From Rhipicephalus microplus (taxonomy: Eukaryota; Arthropoda; Arachnida; Ixodida; Ixodidae), in NCBI RefSeq assembly GCF_043290135.1, contig NC_134701.1, forward strand, positions 60,694,502-60,758,501: a DNA stretch of 64,000 bases, given 5' to 3'. The notes beneath the pieces are model-generated. The model saw nothing but the letters and a program-made list of their open reading frames with translations. It did not search any database and was not told the DNA's origin. This document shows, one piece after another, positions 52,430-63,720 of the stretch. A program made the translations under genes and the position numbers. Each line of letters begins with the position of its first letter. Positions within the stretch are counted from its first letter, which is position 1.

Positions 52430-53340
52430 GCCGGTACAACCACTGGAACTCTATTGATCAGCTGGATAACGCAGCACTGTTTCTCACGGGCACTGCCCTG
52501 ATGGGGTATGAAGACCACGAAGAGACCTTGACAACGTGAGCTTTTTTTTTCTCAAGAACTGGAGGAGTGTTTTGGTTAATCCGACTCAAAGAAGAAAAGC
52601 GCGGAGCGAACTCTGGCTGGAAGAGCTCAGACTCCTAGAGAACGTGCACTGCTTATATAGAGGGTGTTCTTAAGCTTTGCAAGATTATAAACCCACAGAT
52701 GTCTGAAGAAGACAAGGTCGGACACCCCTTGAAGGGCATAGCGGAAGACGTTTAGAATTTTCTGATAAGCAGGGATGACCTCACCTCTGTCTTCGACGTC
52801 CAACACCACTGCCGCACGTTTGAAAAACTGAAGACTCGTCGCAATGCCCCGAAATTCGGTAGGCTGTCAAATGTTACAACGCTCGCCAGCGTCAACTTGA
52901 GCACGCCCACCGACCTTGTCGCTACTATTCGGGAAATAGTGCGTGAAGACCTGCAGCGACATGGTGGTGGGGTTGTAGTGCGTGAAGAGCTGCAGCGACA
53001 TGGTGGTGGGGTTGACGAAACCATTACTCATCCACCTACCAATCCATCCTACAACACGGCGGCGCCATTAGCGCCTTTGCCACCATCAATATGTGTGACA
53101 GACGTCAGCGAAACTGCAACTTCATGGCCACGTCGCGACTCATTCACGGCCGACCAGCGCTATGGCCAACGCCTTCGTCACAGCCCTGCCACACAGAGGT
53201 GGGCAGCCCCTGCTCAGCAAGGTCGTCACCGGCCTTTTACAGCTGAGCGCTCTCAGCATCGGTTCGGCGGGCGTCCTTCACCAGTCTGCTACAACTGTGG
53301 CTTTGAAGGCCAAATTGACAGGTATTGCAACTACCGGTAG
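52430..53340 (+). pseudogene. Element C Gag remnant
   Basis: Gag N-terminus and capsid region are in several frames up to 52890. The last ORF (52897-53340) includes IREIVREDLQRHGGG, then a basic Pro/Arg/Gln-rich region and one zinc knuckle CYNCGFEGQIDRYC, in which the His of CCHC has become Asp/Glu-like. An in-frame tandem duplication of 13 codons is present at 52939-53016. Confidence 0.75.
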
Positions 53341-53559
53341 CCGCCAAGGTACGAGCGATCACCGAGGTATAACCGTTCGGGCGTTGCCCGAGCAACGACA
53401 TTCCCGGGAAGCGTGTCTCGCAAAATCTTAGGACCACTACGAAACCAATCTCCGGCCTCTGACCACAGTGCGACACCACCGCCTGCCCCTCGCGCCAACC
53501 GATTAACATCTCCTCGGCGCCGCCACTCTACGCCTCCTACGAAAAACTAGCTGGTGCAG

Positions 53560-54134
53560 CCATTGGAGGTGAGGTCGCCGGACAGTCTTCGATTTCAACA
53601 GATATACCTCCGTTAGCTTTCATGTTTAGAAATAAGGTTCGAGTGCTTATCGATGGTGTACCTACAATGGCGTTGGCGGACACAGGTGCAACCGTGTCAG
53701 TGATGAGTTTAGTTTTCACCCGCCTCCTTGGACGAAAAGTTATGTTTCGTTGGGATGGCCCTGATACGTTTCGTGGAGTGAGAGGAGAGGTGTTGACACC
53801 TGTTGGTGTCTGCACTGTGACTGTTAGTTTGGCGTGCCAGAACTTTGTTGCAGAGTTTGCTGTTCTCTCTCATACTATGCATGACGTTATTCTGGGACTC
53901 GATTTCTTGAAGCTTTGTGGTGCCACTGTCGATTGTCGCTTAGGACAAATTACAGTAGATAACGACATTCCAGTTGCGTTTATAGAAAACAAGACCTGTC
54001 AGGAAAGTGCTCTTTGCGTGTCCGTTGACACAAATGTGCCGTCAGTGTCTGCGAAATGTGTCCGTTTTGTCTGTTCACCTGCATTGAGAAAACATTTGAC
54101 GCAACTGTGGAGCGCGTGCATATCAGTTGCTTAA
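53560..54134 (+). pseudogene. Element C aspartic protease remnant
   Basis: 170 codons open from 53622. Active site MALADTGATVSVMS at about residues 17-30 is intact (Asp-Thr-Gly-Ala); flap region RGVRGEVLTPVGVC; C-terminal HDVILGLDFLKLCGATVDC. This is a complete retropepsin fold by motif count. A stop at 54132-54134 separates it from the connector region before reverse transcriptase. Confidence 0.8.
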
Positions 54135-54363
54135 AAAATACAGTTTAATACTCTACTGCACGCTCTCGGTTGCGCATGGGCATACTTGTTTATGGGTTAT
54201 TAACTGCTCTGATGAACGAACAGTGCTGCCGGAGGGTCTGAAACTTGCTAAGATCCATGATCACCAAGTATTCTCGCTTGCCATTCTTGAAGAAAGCAGC
54301 GATTGCCCGGGTAAGACCACAGCGATAATCTGCACGCCAGGGACACCACTATTATGGCTATGA

Positions 54364-55090
54364 TTGACAAGTCACTCAGCACCAAGGAACGTAATGAATT
54401 GGCGAATATTCTGCGCAAACATGCCAGTATTTTTGATTTCGCTCAGAACGATCCACCGTCAATCCTGCTTCTCGTGTAAAGCACCCAGCACCGAATCGGC
54501 ACGACATCCCATTGACCTCTCCGACAGAAACCATATCGTGTATCACCTTCGGAACGTGCAGTTATTAATGATGCTGAAGAAAAATGTAATTCAAGAATCA
54601 TGTAGTCCGTGGGCCACTCCAGTAATTCTAGTGAAGAAGAAGGACGGGACAAGGCGATTTTGTGTTGACTACCACCGTCTCAACGCAATCACTAAAAAAG
54701 ACGTATACCTACTCCCGCGGATTGATGATGCTATCGACTTTCTATCATCGGCCTCTTACTTTTCGTCTGTGGATTTCAGGTCAGGCTACTGGCAGATTCC
54801 AATGCACGAGAAAGACAAGGAAAAACGGCGTTTGTTACAACAGATGGACTATTTGAATTTAATATGATGCCGTTTGGACTCTACAACGCACCTGCAACTT
54901 TTGAGCGCTTTATGAACAACATTCTGGGTGTATTTAAGAAAGAAGTGTGTATGTGTTACTTGGATGACGTTGTAATTTCTAAGCGCACCTTTTGTGAGCA
55001 CAGCACGCGCCTCGGTCTCGTGCTGGACTGCCTAAGCAAAGCTCGCTTGGTGCTCAACTCAAAGAAATGTAGTTTTAGAGAGCGCTAAAC
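54364..55090 (+). pseudogene. Element C reverse transcriptase remnant
   Basis: ORF 54364-54867 holds SPWATPVILVKKKDGTRRFC, VDYHRLNAIT and SVDFRSGYWQIPM, with the first catalytic Asp. A frameshift near 54825 leads to 54864-55088, with [15 protein letters not shown] and catalytic CYLDDVVIS. A stop follows at 55086. Confidence 0.8.
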
Positions 55091-55298
55091 ACTCGTCCTT
55101 CGGCACTTAGTAGACAAAGAAGGCATACGACCAGATCCCGCCAAGACGGCTGCATTGGAAGCATTTAAGCAACTTCACTCAGTGAAATGACTGCGCAGCT
55201 TTTTGTGGCTTTGTTCATACTTTCGCCGATTCATCCCTGGCTTTGCCAATATCGCATACCTGCTCACATGTCTGCTACAGAAAGGTGCGTAGTTTGAC

Positions 55299-55724
55299 TT
55301 GACCCCTGAAGTGATGTTTCTTTTGACATCTCACCTGATTCTTCGGCACTTCAGTCCTCTGGCTCCCACTAAGCTTCACACAGACGCCAGCGGTATTGGT
55401 GTAGGTGCTGTCCTGGTTCAACGCTTGGATAACCAAGAATACGTCGTAGCGTATGCAAGTCACTCACTCAGCAAGTCCAAGCGTAACTACACGGTCACAG
55501 AGCAAGAATGCCTTGCAGTAGTCTTCGCAGTGCAGCGCTTCCGGTCCTACCTGTATGGACGCCCCTTTACCGTCGTAACAGACCATCATTCTCTCTGCTG
55601 GTTGGTCAATCTGCGTGAGCCATCTGGTCGGCTTGCGCGCTGGGCACTTCGTCTACAAGAATACGACTTCACGGTTTTCTATAAAAGCAGCCGACGTTAC
55701 GCTGACGCAGATTGTCTTTCGTGA
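55299..55724 (+). pseudogene. Element C RNase H domain
   Basis: 141 open codons. [28 protein letters not shown] and [11 protein letters not shown] give the Asp-Glu-Asp residues; ADADCLS at the end is the RNase H/integrase boundary. Intact as a domain but cut off by stops on both sides. Confidence 0.8.
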
Positions 55725-56001
55725 CTACCGCTTCCAAAACGGAATGTGACGCGGAAGACTTCGACACCAACATCGCATCACTAGACCAACCATTACCCGA
55801 TGCGAGAACCTTTAAGGATGAGCAACAAAGGGACAGCACCATACAGCAACTTCTTGCTACTAAACCAAAATCATCGCCTACACGCTTCTGCATCCGAGAC
55901 AAGCTATTTTACAAAAAGAACTACACCAGCACCAGCTCACGATACCTTCTGGTGGTTCCGAAGAGTCTTCGCGTTTATGTCTCACAGGCTATGCATGATG
56001 A

Positions 56002-56414
56002 CTCAACAACTCGAAAGAAACTGCGGCTAAAGCTCCTGTACCAAATATTTCATGGTAAAACCGGCATTCGAAAAGAAAAGTACCTTCACAGTCCTCATTA
56101 TATCTCTTCGCGAAATGATCAATGTTTCAAGATTTTAGAGTACCGTACCAAATCTTATTTGTATGCTAATTCGTTTTTGTTCGTTCTATTAGTAGTAGTA
56201 GTATTATTTTTATTTACAGTAAGCCGGATACAGAGCTCACTGCAGGGGCAAAGGGCTAAAGGCGAACAGCCTGACCATTAGAGAATGGAATCACTTATCA
56301 AATGAACAAGTGTGCTGAAATAATGAAGATGTGTTTTTCTCGACATTGTAACCCCCCTGCTGCAGCGCCTTCAGGCTAAGCGGGGTAATCATTGAATAAA
56401 GAATAAAGAAAAAA
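56002..56414 (+). mobile_element. LINE 3'-end insertion in element C integrase
   Basis: Element C homology breaks at ATGACTCAACAAC and resumes at CCGGTCATCTAGGC. The inserted DNA encodes the extreme C-terminus of a CR1/L2-like LINE (KLLYQIFHGKTGIRKEKYL, SPHYISSRNDQ, then LTIREWNHLSNE) and ends AATAAAGAATAAAGAAAAAA. A second small insertion (about 56183-56268, TAGTAGTAG then TTTATTTACAG) splits it. Confidence 0.65.
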
Positions 56415-56415
56415 A

Positions 56416-57440
56416 CCGGTCATCTAGGCACAGCGAAAACTCTTTGTCATCTCCAAGAAAGATTCTACAGACCCAAAGTGCACCAGACGACGGAACAATA
56501 CATGTCTAGCTGTAACGAGTGTCAACGTCGTAAGCGCCCAACAAGTGCTCCTCCAGGGCGAGAACATCCGGTCCCGTCCCCTAGAACTCCATTTGAGCAA
56601 GTCGGGATTGACCTCTTTGGGTCCTTTCTCCGGTCTTCAGATGGAAATCGCTGGATAGTCGTCTGCACTGACCATTTAACACGATACTGCGAAACAGCTG
56701 CCATACCATCGGCAACTGCAGCCGATGTGTCTCTCTTCATGCTATGTTTTCTAATTCTTCGACATGGACCTCCCAAAATTAGGATCAGTGACCGTGGTCG
56801 ACGATTCACAGCAGACGTAGTGGAAGAGATGCTTCGTATCTGTGCCTCAAGGTTCCGGCACTCTACACCATATCATTCCCAAACCAACGGTCTAACTGAA
56901 CGAACGAACAGAACTCTCTCGAACATGCTGTCTATGTATGTCGCATCAGATCACAAGGACTAGGACAGCATTCTGCCTTTTATCACATATGCATTCAACA
57001 CCGCACAGCATGAAACTACCGGCTACAGTCCTTTCTTTCTTCTGTATGCTCGATTACCTCGTCGTAACCTGAGTACCACCTTCCCGTGTTTCGACCACCA
57101 TGATCCCTGCATATCTGAGATCATCTGTCGGGCAGAAGAAGCTAGACACCGTGCTTATTTGCGCAATCTTGCTTTGCAAGACTGCTCGAAGGCACATTTT
57201 GACCACCGACGCTGACACGTGATGTATACAATCGCGGCGACTTAGTGTTGCTGTGGACACCAACTAGAAAACACGGTTTGAGCGAGAAACTGCTTGCGCA
57301 CTATGCGGGGCCTTATCTTGTTCTAGACCGTATCAGTGATTTAGTTTACCGCATAGCTCATCTCCATTTGAACAGCCGACGGTCTGCAAAAACTTAACTT
57401 GCTCATGTTGCACGTTTGAAGCGCCTTATTCAACGAGAGA
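56416..57440 (+). pseudogene. Element C integrase remnant
   Basis: GHLGT and HxxxC region, CNECQRRKRP zinc motif, DLFGSFLRSSDG and VCTDHLTRY (Asp), ISDRGRRFTADVV (Asp), HSQTNGLTERTNR (Glu). TAG at 56961 ends the main ORF (56478-56963). Homology continues with stops through SILPFITYAFNTA, the linker AEEARHRAYL and the C-terminal domain to the CTGTTTGACT stop region. Confidence 0.8.
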
Positions 57441-57455
57441 CTGTTTGACTCGCCC

Positions 57456-57691
57456 CACCGCGGTGGTCTAGTGGCTAAGGTACTCGGCTGCTGACCCGCA
57501 AGTCGCGGGTTTGAATCCCGGCTGCGGCGGCTGCATTTCCGATGGAGGCGGAAATGTAGGCCCGTGTGCTCAGATTTGGGTGCACGTTAAAGAACCCCGG
57601 GTGGTCGAAATTTCCGGAGCCCTCCACTAGGGCGTCTCTCATAATCAAATGGTGGTTTTGGGACGTTAAACCCCACATATCAATCAATCAA
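57456..57691 (+). mobile_element. Full-length Ruka-type SINE with target duplication
   Basis: The 236-base insert is flanked by ACTGTTTGACTCGCCC on both sides (57440-57455 and 57692-57707). A-box TGGTCTAGTGG and B-box GGGTTTGAATCC lie in the first 75 bases (RNA polymerase III promoter, tRNA-derived), then the conserved body GTGTGCTCAGATTTGGGTGC and the tail TATCAATCAATCAA. It inserted between integrase and the 3' LTR of element C. Confidence 0.95.
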
Positions 57692-57734
57692 ACTGTTTGA
57701 CTCGCCCAGTGGGCTTCGTCTGCGCGGAAGGAAA

Positions 57735-57823
57735 TGTTACCACATATGTAATTTGGGTGTGTGCATCTGTGTAGCGGGGAACAGAGTGGTGGCAGAAGAA
57801 GGGGACGTTCGGTTGATGGCAAA
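57735..57823 (+). repeat. 3' LTR of element C, start only
   Basis: TGTTACCACATATGTAATTT onward matches 52000-52093 closely up to GATGGCAAAAGCT. After that the two LTRs no longer agree, so either this LTR is truncated or the 5' one is rearranged. Confidence 0.7.
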
Positions 57824-58065
57824 AGCTGATGCAAGAGTTGATGGCAAGAGCAAGAGCGGGTGACAGAAGAAGAATGTGCTGGACGGCTACCTTGAGAGAG
57901 CCTGCAAGACGGCGATACGCTCGAACACGCAATTAGCTGGTCGTGCTTGCTCTAGGGTTTTGGCCTAAGTTTGTGTAGTGGCTGTGGTTCCTTTGTCTTT
58001 ATTAGGTGTTCCTCTAGTGCTTTTACAGGTAAGTAAGTGCTTTTAGCGCCAGAAAGAGCACTTAA

Positions 58066-59198
58066 ATGCCGTTTTCTTCACCTGGACCAGAGGCTTGCCT
58101 CTGGTCTGCTTCACTTCCGCCACAAGAAATACCAGTGGATCAGTTTCTGCGCAACGGCATTCCCGCAGTTCTTGTGGCCCTCGTCCCTAGCAATGACGGC
58201 TTCATTCGGATGAAGAATCCGAAAGTGGTCCAGGCGGAGCTTAGAGCTGCGATGTCTCACTTTCACAGCATCACAGAGGTCCGCCAGTTCGGCAGAGGTG
58301 GTATTCTATGTTTTTCATCTGATCAGCTCTGTGTCCAAGACCTATGAAGTGCTCGAGTTTCGCGATCAATCCGGTGAGCGCCTTTATTCCCCCGCATCTG
58401 GCATGTGTGAAAGGTATTGTTCGCGGTATCGATGTAAACTTAACCCCGTCTGAGGTATTAGAGATGTTTGCCGTGGCTGGTGCTATCTCCGTTTATAGGT
58501 GTGCACGACTGGTAGAGAAGCAGGAGATGTCGACTGAGTCGGTAATTGTAACCTTTTCTGGGGCGAATCTCCCAAGCGAAATCAAGGCATGGCCACTAAT
58601 ATACAAAGTGGAACCGCTATCGCGGCGACCACTCCAGTGTACGAAGTGCTGGCGATACGGTCACACTATCAAAGGATGCAGGTCAGAACTCAGATGGCGA
58701 GTGTGTGGTGACAACCACGAAACAAATTACTGCAAAGCTAAAGAAGACAAATGTTGTCTCTGCAACAAACAACACTGTGCAGATAGTCCCGATTGCTCCG
58801 CTAAGGCTCGAGAAATGCAAATTCTTGAAATTATAGTGCGTAGACGCTGTTCTCGACGAGAAGCCCTAGCGGAAATACAGGCTAGAACTCAGGGGTATTC
58901 CAGTGTTGCAGCACGACATCTCTCCGAAATAAATGGGTCGATTTCCCTGAATATAACGCAGGCCGTAGAAAAAGCTCTAGAAAAAGTCATGGAACGACTG
59001 ACTTCTAGCCTTTGCGATTCACTATCTCAAATTTTGGCTAACCAGATGACTCGCATATTTGGTACAACAGGAGAGTCAGGCCTAGTATCGCAACATGTTG
59101 AGAGTTCACGACCAATAGCTGACGGTGAATCTGAAACTGTGCCATCGTATTATCCGCCCGCAGGAGCCTCTGCAATAGGCGTCCACAGCCAAAAATGA
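58066..59198 (+). pseudogene. I-like LINE copy 3 ORF1
   Basis: Two ORFs overlap by ATGA (58344-58347): 58066-58347 (93 codons) and 58344-59198 (284 codons). The second carries CTKCWRYGHTIKGC (knuckle 1), CGDNHETNYC (knuckle 2, first Cys lost from the pair RVCGDNH) and CCLCNKQHCADSPDC (knuckle 3), then a charged C-terminus with an amphipathic VEKALEKVMERL segment. A single frame change near 58340 explains the split. Confidence 0.75.
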
Positions 59199-59489
59199 GG
59201 AACTTGAAACCGCACCTTCGTATTCTCCGTCTGCAGCACCCCCTGAAGTAGATATGCAATGTCTAAGTGAAGACAAACCTGCATATACAATAGATTTTGA
59301 TGACATGGATTTGCACCTAGGTCCCTGAAGCGATCTAGATCTCCTGTGTCAAGGAAAACTAACTCACCGAAACAACAAAGAACAAAAAGCATCTGAAGCA
59401 AAAGGAGAGCCTTTCAAAGAGAGATTTCTTGAAAGAAAGCATTCTAGAGATATCTATAGCGGAAGCAGCTCTTTCGAAACCATAGGGTC

Positions 59490-60160
59490 ACTTAAGATTC
59501 TCCATTGGAATTGCCGATCAATTCATTCTGCATCTACGAATTTGGTATACTTGACTTCTAAATTCGCTCCTGATATTATAGCATTACAAGAGACATGACT
59601 ATCTGTACATAATTTGTTCCATCAAAATACCTTCCGCGCTTTTCGACTAGACCGTTCATCGAGAGATGGGGGTCTAGCTTTCTTTAATAATGACACAATT
59701 ATTATGAGAGTCAAATGCTCATACAAACATATGTCGCCAGAATGCGAAATTTCGGCGGTAGACATTATACTGCCCAACTGCACTCCTTTCATTTTAGTCA
59801 ATATGTATTTTCCGGATGGAGACACACGAATTTTGGATCTAGCTATAAAGTCGTAGTGCAATGACAAAGGGTTAGTTGGTGGCTTTAATTCCCACCACAC
59901 GAGTTAGGGTTTTAAATCTGATCTGAGTGGGAAACGCTTGTGGGAATGAACAATGGCTAATGACCTGACGTGCCTCAACGTCAGAACTCTACATTTATTT
60001 GTATTCACTCCTTGTCGGCCTTAAATTTAGGCTTTGGCAGTTCGGCCATTACTACTCCTTCTTGGAAAGCGCTGGACTGTGGCACCAACAGTGACCACTT
60101 ACCGATAAGTTTCAAAATTTCTTGCCCGATAATTCCATTTTGTTCAAATGTAAGGGTATT
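59490..60160 (+). pseudogene. I-like LINE copy 3 endonuclease remnant
   Basis: ILHWNCRSIHSASTN (Asn), IIALQET (Glu; next codon is a stop), then an ORF 59614-59856 with RDGGLAFFNND and ILVNMYFPDGDTR; GGFNSHH in place of GDFNSHH (catalytic Asp lost) near 59880; SDHLPISF near 60100. Dead. Confidence 0.7.
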
Positions 60161-62207
60161 TGTAAATTACACTAAATTTAAGAATGATCTGAAGTCACCA
60201 TTGGCTTTTCACTCGAAAGAGAGCGAAGATACAAAAGCACTGAAGATAAACGCAGTCAATAAAAGATCCTACAAAAGAGCCGAATGTACTGTTGAATCCA
60301 CAAAAAGGCTATATAGCCGTTGGTGGAATGATGAATGTACAAGAGAGCACCGACGACGTCAGGCAGCTTGGAATCAGCTCTTACATAATCAATCCCCCCA
60401 AAACTGGGCCGATTATAAATTCATTGCTGTGGGCTTTAAGAGAACGGTAGCTCAAGCTAAACAAGTATATGACAGAAGACATTATGAATACCTGTCAAAG
60501 CCTAAACATATGAAACCTTTGTTCTGATATATGACAGCTCAGAAAATCTTGCCATCACCAGTTAATGCAGCTTGTGATAGTCTGTCGGCGCAAGAATTGA
60601 CCACTATTTTAGAGGCAACCGATAAAGGTGTGGAAAGCAGATTTACTTCAGTAGTGCGAAAAAACTGGCACAAGTCTACGACAAGGTCGGACTTTGACGA
60701 AGTGACACATACTGAAGTATCCAACGTGATTAAACATTTACCCTGTGCGTTTCCTGGCCCAGATGGGATCACAGTACCCATGATTAAAATTCTGTTCAAT
60801 TTATTGCCTCCAGACGTCGCCAATGTTAATAAGTACTCCTTAAAAAACTCATGGGTGCCGCAGGATTGGAGGATAGCAAAGGTGATTCCTATACTAAAAA
60901 TTCCGGGTGTAGGATTAACAGTCGATAATATCAGACCAATCTCTCTAACATCTAACATGGTCCAACTAGTATAGAGGGTCCTACATAGCCCAATAAGTAT
61001 CTGGATGGCAGACAATTTACTAATAAAGCCGAACCAAATCGGCTTTGGTAGTGGTTTCTCTATTTGGTGGGCCCATGCTCATTTAGAGAGCCGAATACAG
61101 CTTGCGTGAAAAAGAAGGCAATACGCTGTTTTAGTAACGCTTGATATAGCTAAGGCGTATGACAGTGTGGAGCACTTCATATTTTTAAATACGCTAAAGA
61201 GATTGAATTTCCCCCAATATTTTATTGAGTGGGTGGCAGAATTCTTAAAATCAAGAGAATTCTACTGCGTCAAGGATACATGTTCCTTATCTAGATTTAA
61301 ACAAGCGCGCGGAGTTCCCCAAGGAGCAGTCTTATCTCCAGTATTATTTAATACTTTAATGAGCACAATTCTAACAGATCAAGAAGCTAATGTCTACATT
61401 TATGCTGATGACATCGAATTCTTTGCTGCTGACTGTGGTATTTACTCACTACAACTTAAATTACAAAGATATATTAACATGTTAGAAAATTGGTTGCAGT
61501 CGATTTCTTTATCGTTAAATGTCAACAAAAGTGCGCTCATGGCGTTTCCGCTTGTAGAACCGATTTCAATTTCAATTCTATATAAACAGGAACCCATCGA
61601 GCAAGTAGACCCTATGAAATATTTGGGAATCACTTATAATGACAAACTTAACTGGAGTCCACACATAGAGTATATAACTACCAAAGCACAGCGGGCTTCA
61701 GGCTTACTACACAAGCTAAGTAACCGGAAATATGGGTTACGATGGCACACCCTGATAACGTTGTAGAAGATGTGTACGCGCCCCATCATGTATTTCGGCT
61801 GCATATTATTCTCGGGAGGCCCTGCTTATAAAACGAAACCTCTAGTTGTCTTGAAGCGAGAAGCACTGCGAATGCGTCTGGGACTCCCTAGATTTGTGGC
61901 TATCAACGTACTGTACCAGGAAGCGCGCCCGCCTACACTACTTTGTCGATTTCGAATCTTGACCGTACAAGCATTTTTAAAATTTTATAGCGTACCGGCA
62001 AGAAGATCTCAATATGCTTTTATCGCAAACCCAGACGCTTTTTTTCTTGCTCATTGGCCACGGTTCCACGCACCTCAAATAATGTTTGTACAAAAGAAAC
62101 TACAAAGTGTAAATGTGAACATTAGAAATGTAATTGAGACTAATGACTCGAAATGTCATGTTATTATTGAGTATAATGATATATTCCCCCAAAATGTCAA
62201 GTTATAA
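60160..62207 (+). pseudogene. I-like LINE copy 3 reverse transcriptase remnant
   Basis: Linker WWNDECTREHRRRQAAWNQL (to 60527); fingers with FPGPDGITVPMIK and DNIRPISLTSN (60531-60974); palm in 61167-61766 with TLDIAKAYDSVEHF, GVPQGAVLSPVLFN and the intact IYADD motif at 61401; thumb YLGITYNDKLNW; connection domain 61770-62207. Stops at 60525, 60972, 61765. Confidence 0.8.
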
Positions 62208-62243
62208 TCTCTCAAATTTTTAAATAACGTATCTTTAGATTAC

Positions 62244-62961
62244 TTGGAGCATGCAGAAACTAAAAATATAATAGCCAAAGATGCTTCCGTAAATAATCAA
62301 AAGGCAGGTGTAGGCTTTGCCTCTGATTCGCTTGACTGGTCCTTTTCAGTGAGACTGCCTGATTTTACTCCAGTTTTTGAAGCAGAGCTCGTGGCGATTA
62401 TTTTAGCTCTTCAAAAACTTCCATCAAATAAAAAAAAAACGCAGTCATAATGACGGATTCTCTTTCAGTTTGTGCAGCTCTGACAGCTTCAGAGAACTCT
62501 CAAATTCTAAGCACATTCAAAACATTAGTACCCCCGCAGTTGAGACTCCTCAGGTTACTATGGGTTCCGGGACACTGTGGACTAGATTAAATGAATTTGC
62601 CGATTCCTTAGCACGAGCTGCACTTGATGGGCCAGTTTTGTTCATACTGCCAGATGTTGAATATATCACGGCAATAAGATATCGAAAATCAGCAATCTTC
62701 ACTGATATGATAGATAAAGTAACAAAATGGACTGAATATAACCACCTCATGTTTCCAAGGCTACCCCACTGGAGCCTGTCCAGAAAGGTCGAAGTCCTAA
62801 TTACTAAATTTCAAAGTCGTGTCCCCCCCGCCCTAAACCTGTATCTACACAGAGCTGGTCAGGCAACATCACCCCTATGCGCATTCTGCGGAGAAATGGA
62901 ATCACTAGATCATTATTTTTTGTATTGTCGCCGCTACGCTATACTTCGAAAAAGGCTATAG
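62244..62961 (+). pseudogene. I-like LINE copy 3 RNase H and C-terminal zinc motif
   Basis: IIAKDASVNNQKAGVGFA (Asp), VFEAELVAIILAL (Glu), MTDSLSVCAAL (Asp) and NEFADSLARAAL (Asp) are all visible in two frames split by an A-run stop at 62448. At 62875-62935 CAFCGEMESLDHYFLYC is a CCHC motif like that of the intact LINE. Confidence 0.75.
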
Positions 62962-63204
62962 TTATGCCATTTCTGAAAATAGGCGTTAGATTGACGGTGG
63001 AAACGGAGCTAAGCTTTGGCGCCTCAGTTTTGGGACATTGCCACAGGGATGTTTTTAATGCCGTTTGCGATTATATTCAGGCAACCAAGCGTATACCTTT
63101 GTGATCTTCAATCAAAAAATTATTATTTATTACTCCCCAGGGCAGAGTGAAGTAAACGCAGCTGAGTAGTAATCATAACACCTCAAATCTCAAAATTGCT
63201 CAAC

Positions 63205-63720
63205 TTTGTTGTGCATCATTGTTTAAAGTGTATTCAAAATGGTGTTTAGCCAACTTGGCTTGCATATATTGTTGCAACCCATAGATGGATATTAGTTCAG
63301 AAAACGCCGAGTGAACTCAAATTTGTTGTGAGAGCGCGTTGCTATGATCCCAACTAATATGCGGCAGATTGAAATCTCCGCTCAGTATTATAGGTTCAGA
63401 AATATGCGACAGCACAATGGCGAGTTTCGTTACAAGTTCGCCGTCCTGGTCGAGTGGGCGATAAAACGCACCGAAGACAATGCTGTTTCCCTGCTGAAAC
63501 TGGACTCGGCACCACTATGATTATTCTCTATTGTCAAGTACAACTACCCGACTAAAAGATGACTTGAAAAAAAGAAAAAAAAACGCCACTGCCATGGCTA
63601 TATCTATCTTTTCGGTATGCTGTAAACGCAGATGCAAAACTTTCTGCGTCTGATACTTTCTTGTCGAGCCATAATTTTTGCCCGAAATAGTGTGTGCTTT
63701 TCCTGTTTTAACTAAATTAG
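63205..63720 (-). pseudogene. CR1-like LINE endonuclease fragment
   Basis: Minus strand, in order: WLDKKVSDAESFASAFTAYR near 63670 (region following the ETWL motif), VFGAFYRPLDQDGELVTKL near 63470, and LSGDFNLPHISWDHS near 63380 (catalytic GDFN). This pattern is characteristic of CR1/L2-type APE endonucleases. The reverse transcriptase is missing: the fragment ends where the plus-strand LINE copy 3 begins. Frames are broken at least twice. Confidence 0.7.

Larger units (their letters stand above)
52000..57823 (+). mobile_element. Ty3/Gypsy retrotransposon C, decayed
   Basis: Plus-strand order: 5' LTR (52000-52173), primer region, gag (52430-53340), protease (53622-54134), reverse transcriptase (54500-55090), RNase H (55299-55724), integrase (56416-57440), 3' LTR start (57735). 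Interrupted by a LINE 3' end (56002-56414) and a Ruka SINE (57456-57691). Stops and frameshifts in each gene show long decay. Same family as 3285-5290. Confidence 0.85.
57824..63150 (+). mobile_element. I-like LINE copy 3 (plus strand), decayed
   Basis: Order: 5' UTR, ORF1 (58066-59198), endonuclease (59490-60160), linker and reverse transcriptase (60160-61766), connection (61770-62207), RNase H and C-terminal zinc motif (62244-62961), 3' end near 63110-63150. About ten frame breaks or stops. Protein motifs differ from the intact LINE at 42310, so it is another family of the same superfamily. Confidence 0.8.

Noticed and set aside
57456..57530. A functional tRNA gene
   Set aside because: The A and B boxes belong to the SINE head; it continues into the SINE body and has its own target duplication.
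58344..58347. ATGA stop-start overlap as translational coupling in I-like LINE copy 3
   Set aside because: Both halves belong to one ORF1 protein, so a frameshift mutation in a decayed copy is the simpler explanation.
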